Assembly (NCBI GenBank): GCA_913040765.1
Contig: CAJWIA010000022.1
Span: forward strand, 1 to 12,171
Source: an uncultured Anaerolineales bacterium
GTDB taxonomy: Bacteria; Chloroflexota; Anaerolineae; Anaerolineales; UBA11657
Direction: 5' to 3'
Length of the DNA: 12,171 bases
Part shown: one piece after another, positions 7,386 to 12,171 of the stretch
How the letters are laid out: each line of letters opens with the position of its first letter
Numbering within the stretch: position 1 is the stretch's first letter
Notes under the pieces: generated by a model
What the model saw: only the letters and a program-made list of their open reading frames with translations
The model's database searches: none
What the model was told of the DNA's origin: nothing
Program-made: the position numbers and the translations under genes

Positions 7386-8201
7386 TTATTCGCTTGGGAC
7401 TACGAGCGTTTGCCCAACGTATATCATGAAAGGTTCTGATATATCGTTGGCTGCCGATAATGCATCTACAGACACTCCAAGCTTTTGTGAGATAGAAAAC
7501 ATTGTATCACCTGCATTCACTTCATATGTGTCAGATGATAAAGCATTAGCCGGGGCCATTATCGATGTTGCATTCTCATCTTCTACAGTATTGTTTTCTA
7601 CAGGTGCTTGTTCTTCAATAGAAATTTCCGGTTGATTTGCACCTGGAATAACTAATTCTTGACCAGGGTAGACTTGCTGATTAGCACCTATGACAGGATT
7701 TGCTTGTAGTAAAGCTATTGGCGTAATATTGAACATACGGGCTATTTTGTATACCCAGTCACCAGATTGTACTGTGTATGTTCCAGGACCAGCTCCTACA
7801 ATTGTTTCTGCCGTAGCTTCTGAGTTTTCCGTTACCGGATCTTCTTGTGTCATTGTTGCGGAATCAGCACTTTCTTCTAATTCGTCTACCACAGTAGTCT
7901 CAGGTGTGGTTTCACCGTCGGAATCAGATTGTTCCACAGTAGTATTTTCAGCATCTTGTTGCTCTTCGTTAGTATTGGTTGTTTCGTCAATATCATCATC
8001 GAGCAATGCTTGCATACTTGAGTCTGAGTCTTCCATACTGGTATCAGAGTCGCTCATTTCGTCAACTACGACTTCTTCAACAGTGGAATCGTCAGGCAAT
8101 ATACCTTCTGTGGCTGAGCGGTTGCAACCTATCAGCAACAATGATGCAACCAAGATTAATGAGAGCATCAACGCATAGTATTTTGAGTAATAGTGCTTCA
8201 T
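7386..8201 (-). CDS. LysM-domain lipoprotein
   Basis: This is a predicted lipid-anchored envelope protein of 271 residues. Residues 1-25 are a signal peptide (KHYYSKYY charged start, then a hydrophobic core) ending in the lipobox LIGC with Cys26 as the acylated residue. About 110 residues of acidic Asp/Glu/Ser/Thr linker follow. A first LysM domain spans 141-187 (TYTVQSGDWVYKIA ... YPGQELVIP) and a second 225-269 (TYEVNAGDTMFSIS ... YVGQTLVVP), joined by a second acidic linker. LysM domains bind N-acetylglucosamine-containing glycans such as peptidoglycan. No catalytic domain is attached, so it is probably a wall-binding or tethering protein. The ATG at 8201 is fixed by a full AAGGAGGT Shine-Dalgarno sequence at 8207-8214, the strongest in the window, suggesting high expression. 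Inverted repeats lie on both flanks, and a sigma-54-like element lies 111 nt upstream. Confidence 0.9.
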   Translation of the reverse strand: MKHYYSKYYALMLSLILVASLLLIGCNRSATEGILPDDSTVEEVVVDEMSDSDTSMEDSDSSMQALLDDDIDETTNTNEEQQDAENTTVEQSDSDGETTPETTVVDELEESADSATMTQEDPVTENSEATAETIVGAGPGTYTVQSGDWVYKIARMFNITPIALLQANPVIGANQQVYPGQELVIPGANQPEISIEEQAPVENNTVEDENATSIMAPANALSSDTYEVNAGDTMFSISQKLGVSVDALSAANDISEPFMIYVGQTLVVPSE

Positions 8202-8206
8202 AGCGC

Positions 8207-8214
8207 ACCTCCTT
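8207..8214 (-). promoter_or_regulatory. Full-consensus Shine-Dalgarno of the LysM lipoprotein
   Basis: AAGGAGGT lies 5 nt before the ATG at 8201. Most other genes here have weak or no ribosome-binding sequences, so this one stands out. Confidence 0.85.
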
Positions 8215-8262
8215 ACTGAATGAATACAAGCCGCTATCTATCTTACCTAACTAAATCCGGCC

Positions 8263-8312
8263 TGATACACATGGTAAACCAAACAATATTGCTTGGCATT
8301 ACCATGATGGAT
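8263..8312 (-). repeat. Imperfect inverted repeat upstream of the LysM gene
   Basis: CATGGTAA (8270-8277) pairs with TTACCATG (8299-8306). An inner CCAA/TTGG stem (8279-8282, 8293-8296) is separated by a 1x2 internal loop. Outer bases extend the stem imperfectly past a bulged A at 8307. The left arm TGATACACATGGT (8263-8275) matches TGATCCACATGGT of the downstream inverted repeat at 12 of 13 positions, so the two look related. Confidence 0.55.
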
Positions 8313-8327
8313 GCAAGAGATGTGCCA
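8312..8327 (-). promoter_or_regulatory. Sigma-54 (-24/-12) consensus match upstream of the LysM gene
   Basis: Read on the minus strand, TGGCAC-A-TCTC-TTGC-A matches the established sigma-54 consensus TGGCAC-R-N4-TTGC-W at every specified base. It lies in the intergenic region in the orientation of the LysM gene, with a predicted start near 8301. No RpoN or enhancer-binding protein is encoded in the window, so use as a sigma-54 promoter is unproven. I saw no good sigma-70 promoter for this gene. Confidence 0.4.
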
Positions 8328-8355
8328 ACTGTAGTAGTAATTTAAAAAAGTTCTT

Positions 8356-8781
8356 TTAATTGTTGTCGTCAGGATTGATTGTTCCTGGCTGAGACATTTC
8401 TACTATTTCACCATGGTGATTTACCATAATGCGGAAGCCTAACATACCAAGCCATTGCTTAGCTCCGCCAGGAAGACCTTGCTCCAGTAACATATCCATG
8501 TGATCATCAATATTGTTAAGTGAAGAATCGATCATGGCTTTGGTAAAGAGATCATCCTGTCCTGACATTTGCAGAGCACTATCACTGATTACGTCTTTAT
8601 GGTTGATAATCTGATTACGTAACTCACTCAGTACAGCCCGGTCTATTTTGTCTGCAGATACGTGGCGGTGGAATCCATCATCATTTATTACGTAATGAGC
8701 TTCATTTCCTACATGAGTTGTACCTACTGTCTCATTAGACTCGCTTACTATTAGGCCGTGGAAGAGTGGTTGTCGACTCAT
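8356..8781 (-). CDS. Conserved small soluble protein of unknown function
   Basis: This encodes 141 residues from the ATG at 8781. A TTG at 8787 would add two residues, but it lies only about 10 nt from the predicted transcription start, so I prefer the ATG. The sequence opens PLFHGLIVSE, then has a strand-rich segment with HYVINDDGFHRHV. A helical acidic middle follows (KIDRAVLSEL ... DDHMDMLLEQG). It closes with WLGMLGFRIMVNHHGEIVEM. There is no signal peptide, membrane segment or cysteine. From memory, this arrangement resembles an uncharacterised family common in Chloroflexota genomes; I know no assigned function. It has its own strong promoter inside the gap after the SDR gene, so it is probably a separate transcription unit. 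Confidence 0.8.
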   Translation of the reverse strand: MSRQPLFHGLIVSESNETVGTTHVGNEAHYVINDDGFHRHVSADKIDRAVLSELRNQIINHKDVISDSALQMSGQDDLFTKAMIDSSLNNIDDHMDMLLEQGLPGGAKQWLGMLGFRIMVNHHGEIVEMSQPGTINPDDNN

Positions 8782-8803
8782 TGTCAATTTTTCTCTGGGT
8801 GAA

Positions 8804-8832
8804 ATTATATGTATACGGGTAATCTCTCACAA
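8804..8832 (-). promoter_or_regulatory. Sigma-70-type promoter of the 141-residue conserved protein
   Basis: TTGTGA (8832-8827), a 17-nt spacer and a perfect TATAAT (8809-8804) lie on the minus strand. This predicts a start near 8797 and a leader of only about 16 nt before the ATG at 8781. It is the best -35/-10 pair I found in the window. Confidence 0.65.
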
Positions 8833-8838
8833 GTGATA

Positions 8839-9699
8839 TCAAATCTTGCGTTGTCTTTTGATCAACCAGTCTTTTAGCACGTCAGGTAAGAAGCGTGCAA
8901 ATATATCCGCTACAACTCCACTTATACCAATTCGGTAGCGTATACGCGGTTTCCTTGATGTTAGGGCATGTACTACTGCCCGCACAACTACTTCAGGAGT
9001 GCTCATAGATTGTTCGACATTATCCCCTCGTCTTAGCGCAGCTTCAAATGCTGGACCATAAAGTACTTTAGCTTTCTCCGGTAGTTTGTCAATCATCAAT
9101 TTGGTAGCCTCTATCGATTTGCTCCATATGGGCGTAGAAATTGGTCCGGGCTCAATGACAGATACATTAATCTCCCATGGCATTAATTCTAACCTCATAG
9201 AATCTGACAAAGCCTCCAACGCAAACTTTGAGGCAGCATATGGACCGAGGAAAGGTGTAGCTACTCTACCACTTACAGAGCTCATATTAATAATACGGCC
9301 TTTAGCCTGACGTAATAGAGGGAGTAAAGCCTGAGTTATCGCTATATGACCGACAACATTAATTTCTAACTGTGATCGTAGTGCATCAATTGGAACAAAT
9401 TCAAGAGGTCCAGCAATGACAATGCCAGCATTGTTAATGAGACCATATAGTCCGACAGACTTTAGTTGGGTTTCTATAATGTTGGTCGCTCTAAGGATGC
9501 TGTCAGATTTAGCTATGTCAATGTGAACAGTAGTCAAGCGATCGCTTGAAGCTTGTTGCAAAGATGCGGCATCAGTTTCAGTGCGTATGCCAGCAATTAC
9601 TTGGAACCCCAGTTTGTCTAAGTGCAAAGCGCACGCTCTTCCTATCCCGGTAGATGCTCCTGTTATTACTATAGTCTTAGAATGCATTGATTGTGACAT
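8839..9699 (-). CDS. Short-chain dehydrogenase/reductase (SDR), classical type
   Basis: This is an NAD(P)-dependent oxidoreductase of 286 residues with the complete classical SDR signature. It has the cofactor loop TGASTGIG (13-20), NNAG (89-92), the active-site Asn in LEINVVG (Asn114), the catalytic Ser of the MSSVSG segment (Ser141 by spacing), YAASK (Tyr154, Lys158) and PGP (184-186). Arg39 two residues after the second strand (AGIRTET) suggests NADP(H), but this is not decisive. The C-terminal extension RYRIG ... LLPDVLKDWL-like (about 255-286) is seen in SDRs acting on retinoid, steroid or lipid-like substrates. The actual substrate cannot be told. ATGs at 9699 and 9687 are both possible; neither has a clear Shine-Dalgarno sequence. 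It is divergent from the YtxH-like gene and has no tight operon partner. Confidence 0.9.
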   Translation of the reverse strand: MSQSMHSKTIVITGASTGIGRACALHLDKLGFQVIAGIRTETDAASLQQASSDRLTTVHIDIAKSDSILRATNIIETQLKSVGLYGLINNAGIVIAGPLEFVPIDALRSQLEINVVGHIAITQALLPLLRQAKGRIINMSSVSGRVATPFLGPYAASKFALEALSDSMRLELMPWEINVSVIEPGPISTPIWSKSIEATKLMIDKLPEKAKVLYGPAFEAALRRGDNVEQSMSTPEVVVRAVVHALTSRKPRIRYRIGISGVVADIFARFLPDVLKDWLIKRQRKI

Positions 9700-9759
9700 A
9701 GTCGTATTATGTCCACATGAATTTCAATTTCGTGAAAATCAGTTTATCATAATTGACAA

Positions 9760-9774
9760 CATTAGCACCTAATG
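9760..9774. promoter_or_regulatory. CATTAG-N3-CTAATG dyad in the SDR / ytxH divergent region
   Basis: This perfect 6-bp inverted repeat with a 3-nt spacer lies between the two divergent genes, 10 nt upstream of the likely -35 box of the YtxH-like gene. It is a candidate operator, but it is short enough to be chance. Confidence 0.35.
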
Positions 9775-9784
9775 AGCCGAAAGT

Positions 9785-9813
9785 TTTACCGGTATGTTGC
9801 CAGGTGCTATACT
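9785..9813 (+). promoter_or_regulatory. Sigma-70-type promoter of the YtxH-like gene
   Basis: TTTACC (9785-9790), a 17-nt spacer and TATACT (9808-9813) predict transcription from about 9820, some 27 nt before the ATG at 9847. Any translation start upstream of 9820 would therefore be excluded. Confidence 0.5.
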
Positions 9814-9846
9814 CAAGTAAACAGTAATTGTATAGGAGCATTCAAT

Positions 9847-10011
9847 ATGCGCACGATTAGTTTTTTGTCAGGTGCATTATGTGGAGCAGCAGTTGGTGCT
9901 GTGGCGATATTGTTGTTTGCACCGACTTCAGGTAATGAAATGCGAAGAAGTGTGATGGTCAAGGTAGGTCATATTGTCGACAAGGGAAGGAAAAATATAC
10001 TACAAGAATAA
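9847..10011 (+). CDS. YtxH-like small membrane protein
   Basis: This encodes 54 residues: a single hydrophobic, Gly/Ala-rich membrane segment (about 5-26, SFLSGALCGAAVGAVAILLF), directly followed by APTSGNEMRRSV. This matches the YtxH family pattern in which the helix ends in LLFAPxSGxExR. A basic cytoplasmic stretch follows. The family is linked to general stress responses in Bacillus, but its molecular role is not known. The frame is open further upstream, to an ATG at 9772. I chose 9847 because GGAG at 9835-9838 lies 8 nt before it, because the family start fits, and because the extra 25 codons would run through the predicted promoter. At 54 residues it is shorter than most YtxH proteins, which carry a longer helical tail. 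Confidence 0.8.
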   Translation: MRTISFLSGALCGAAVGAVAILLFAPTSGNEMRRSVMVKVGHIVDKGRKNILQE

Positions 10012-10081
10012 TATTCCTCAATAAAATATATTGTTATAACGGCTTATATTCACACATGCTTTTAAATCAACAAATATTCCT
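10012..10081. other. AT-rich convergent gap, ytxH-like / metallopeptidase
   Basis: These 70 nt have very few G or C bases. A weak CAATA/TATTG dyad is the only symmetry I see. No GC-rich hairpin with a T-tract is present for either gene. Confidence 0.4.
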
Positions 10082-12171
10082 TTAGTGTGTTTCAATATAA
10101 TAACTAGCTAGTTCTGTAGTATATGGTGTTGTAGCAGCGACAACAATGGTTGTGCCAACATCAATTGCGAACTCTGCCTTCCCATCTTTTACTTCTACTT
10201 TAGTTACCTCTTGAGATTGTTTATTCACTAATTGTAGTGACCAGCTCTGTGGGAGTATGTTGTCAAATCTTACCCATCCATTGGATTGCCACCCGCCGTC
10301 CCCACCTTCGAAATCTTCCTTATAGCCTATCTCTTTAATGGAAATGTCATCTAACATAAAGCCCGGGTTGTTGATAGCAGCATCTGTTATATATTCGAAT
10401 CTAATCAATATTGTTTGTCCTGCGAACTGACTTAAATTTACAGACTCTTGTACCCATTGCGGTTGTTGACCTCTGCCTGAATGGTCGTTATATCCCCAGC
10501 CTAGATTGTTTCCAGATGGATTGTAATCGGTACCTTGAGGGGTATCTATTATCTGCCAAGTTTTACCATTATCTGTTGATACTATCAAATATACATAATC
10601 ATAATTATTTTCTAATGACCACCATGCCCAGTAGTTGAGTGTAGCAGTAGTAACGGCAGTCAGATCTACTGCCTTTGTGAGCTTTGTATCACTACTATCA
10701 TGTCTATTACTCCAGAACATAAATTTACCAGAATGGGGATGCACATTTGCTACGCCAATTTGATTGGAGCCAATGAAAGAAACTTTTGTAGGCGTACTGC
10801 ACACAGTTTCTATGTAGTCGGCCCCATATTGATGGACAGTTAGTTCGCCAGACAAAGAGTTGCAGTCCATGGTTTTATTTGATATTGCTAGTGGAGCATC
10901 CGGATAATTGTGATATCCATATCTACCATCTGACCATGAGGTGTCACCTATGTAATTTGCTATCAACCAATCTGCAAAAAATCTAAGCGCAGTTATAGGT
11001 TGTCCTGTGTTTGTGTCTAAGATGTTCATTTCTGAAAAAACTTTATTCATTGCTACAAACCCGCTATCGGTATGTGCTATCAAGGCGCGAGAAGTTTGCT
11101 CTCCGAAGCGGTCTAGCAAGTAATTTAGGAAAAGAAACGATGCTCCATAATGTGGTATTGAGTCTGCACTTCCGCCGGATGCACTCCATGCGTTTAGTTG
11201 TAAATCGGGGTTAGATGCAAATGCTTTATCTACAACCTGAGGTACGAACCCATTGAGCATTTCAGCTAATACTGAAGCGCCTTCATTAACCCATGTTTCT
11301 TCATTTGCATCATTAGCCCAGTGCACCATATGTTGTAATTCATGAGCCAATATGCTGCCCATGTCAGGATCATTTATGTTAACTGTATCTGCATTAATGT
11401 AGAACATCTCTTTTTCGTTGGAATATTGGTGCGCAAGTTTTGAGTACTCATCTGTTGATGCATAATATCCACCCACTGAATTGCCAAGTCCACCAGTATA
11501 TAGAATGTATAGTCGTGTATCACCATCTACGCCTGGAGACCATTCTTGACCAAAAAACTTTCGAACATTGGGAATAATGTTAGTTTCAAAATTGTCCATG
11601 ACTGACTCAAGTGCTACCATGTTGTTACGCACATCTAAGTTTGATTGTGCAAAGAAATACACTTCTTGCCCTCGAAAAACTAGTTCTGCGGTTACATCAA
11701 AGTGCTCGTCGGTGTCAAGATTTGTGGCGGAAAAAGTTATTTGATCATCGATGTTGTACTCGTCCAATGGTGCCCGAACTGTAAGAGGTATATGAGATTT
11801 GCCAAGTAAACGCATAGCAACTTCGCGCAAGTTATTTTCTGGTATTGTCATTTCCCTGATTATTTGTAGAGTATCCTGATTTGTGAGTTCAGAAGAAGGT
11901 TTTGGAGTGGATGTTAGTCTGGCAGATGATTGATTATTTGATTTAGACGTCATTAAAGAATCCTGTACCATTACCTCAGTAGCAGTTGCTTTGCTGATAG
12001 GTGTTGGCACATTTGTTTGGTATGTTTCGCTGACGATTTCACTAGTAACTAAACTTGATTCATGTTGCACTATAGTTGCGGTATTATCGAGTTTAACAGT
12101 TACTGATTTATTAAGTGGCATACATGCAGTGCTGACCGTAGTCAATATTATTGCATACGATATTGTTGATG
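10082..12171 (-). CDS. Exported zinc metallopeptidase with InhA-like C-terminal domains (5' partial)
   Basis: The frame is open to the right edge, so the true start lies outside. Numbering here starts at a TTG codon at 12145. The visible N-terminus (STISYAIILTTVSTAC) is the end of a signal peptide, so the protein is exported. Ser-Thr-Ala-Cys could be a type I site or a poor lipobox. A Ser/Thr-rich linker (about 20-95) precedes the peptidase domain. That domain has HELQH (His268, Glu269, His272) and EETWVNEG, where Glu288 is the likely third zinc ligand (gluzincin-like). It lacks the HExxHxxGxxH of Bacillus InhA. Residues about 455-605 form a jelly-roll/MAM-like module (WSNRHDSSDTKL ... LIRFEYITDAA ... 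GFMLDDI) like that of InhA-type peptidases, followed by a short beta-rich end. It probably degrades extracellular protein. No autoprocessing or partner genes are visible. Confidence 0.85.
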   Translation of the reverse strand, partial: STISYAIILTTVSTACMPLNKSVTVKLDNTATIVQHESSLVTSEIVSETYQTNVPTPISKATATEVMVQDSLMTSKSNNQSSARLTSTPKPSSELTNQDTLQIIREMTIPENNLREVAMRLLGKSHIPLTVRAPLDEYNIDDQITFSATNLDTDEHFDVTAELVFRGQEVYFFAQSNLDVRNNMVALESVMDNFETNIIPNVRKFFGQEWSPGVDGDTRLYILYTGGLGNSVGGYYASTDEYSKLAHQYSNEKEMFYINADTVNINDPDMGSILAHELQHMVHWANDANEETWVNEGASVLAEMLNGFVPQVVDKAFASNPDLQLNAWSASGGSADSIPHYGASFLFLNYLLDRFGEQTSRALIAHTDSGFVAMNKVFSEMNILDTNTGQPITALRFFADWLIANYIGDTSWSDGRYGYHNYPDAPLAISNKTMDCNSLSGELTVHQYGADYIETVCSTPTKVSFIGSNQIGVANVHPHSGKFMFWSNRHDSSDTKLTKAVDLTAVTTATLNYWAWWSLENNYDYVYLIVSTDNGKTWQIIDTPQGTDYNPSGNNLGWGYNDHSGRGQQPQWVQESVNLSQFAGQTILIRFEYITDAAINNPGFMLDDISIKEIGYKEDFEGGDGGWQSNGWVRFDNILPQSWSLQLVNKQSQEVTKVEVKDGKAEFAIDVGTTIVVAATTPYTTELASYYIETH

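Noticed and set aside
7690..8178. Long plus-strand open frame opposite the LysM lipoprotein
   Set aside because: It is Ser/Thr-rich low-complexity sequence that mirrors the acidic linker. It has no start signal, and the LysM gene has a strong Shine-Dalgarno sequence and recognisable domains.
8496..8515. Similarity of CCATGTGATCATCAAT inside the conserved small gene to the right arm and palindrome at 7343-7358
   Set aside because: It needs a one-base gap, has no partner arm, and lies in well-formed coding sequence (IDDHMDM). I treat it as chance.
9772..9846. Possible 25-residue N-terminal extension of the YtxH-like protein, from an ATG at 9772
   Set aside because: The extension would be translated from DNA that holds the likely -35 and -10 boxes. 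It is not family-like, and the ATG at 9847 has a well-placed GGAG.
12143..12145. TTG at 12145 as the start of the metallopeptidase
   Set aside because: In-frame codons upstream extend a hydrophobic signal-peptide core to the edge, so the real start lies outside the window.

Overview
This window looks like ordinary chromosome from an AT-rich (roughly 40% GC by eye), probably uncultured member of the Chloroflexota, perhaps Anaerolineae-like. I base this on the gene families: a ClpC with an internal UVR segment, a GHMP-family mevalonate-pathway decarboxylase carrying a KYHG motif, a small conserved protein that I associate with Chloroflexota, a two-LysM lipoprotein and an InhA-like exported metallopeptidase. 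The assignment is an inference from gene content and was not tested against any database. There is no sign of phage, insertion sequence, CRISPR, tRNA or rRNA.

Layout from left to right. The left edge cuts the 3' part of a gene for a Pro/Gly/Thr repeat protein with a polyacidic tail (+), which ends in a clear intrinsic terminator. A compact SbcC/Rad50-type ATPase (+) follows and converges on clpC (-). From 9699 down to 2749 all genes are on the minus strand, in transcription order: an SDR oxidoreductase, the conserved small protein, the LysM lipoprotein, a phosphomevalonate decarboxylase-like enzyme overlapping a Nudix hydrolase, and ClpC. Divergent from the SDR is a short YtxH-like membrane protein (+). 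It converges on a large exported zinc metallopeptidase (-) that runs off the right edge.

Functionally the window mixes genome and nucleotide-pool maintenance (SbcC, Nudix), protein quality control (ClpC), isoprenoid supply (decarboxylase), and envelope or secreted proteins (LysM lipoprotein, YtxH, metallopeptidase, perhaps the repeat protein). The only tight operon evidence is the 8-nt overlap of the decarboxylase and Nudix genes.

The most interesting material is non-coding. The clpC promoter has two 15-bp direct repeats spaced 22 bp. Related inverted repeats flank the LysM gene, and the upstream one abuts a perfect match to the sigma-54 -24/-12 consensus. A 16-nt perfect palindrome sits at the LysM 3' end. 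I did not find convincing evidence for an undescribed defence or mobile system. No stretch longer than 300 nt is without a gene; the longest gap is 7131-7385.
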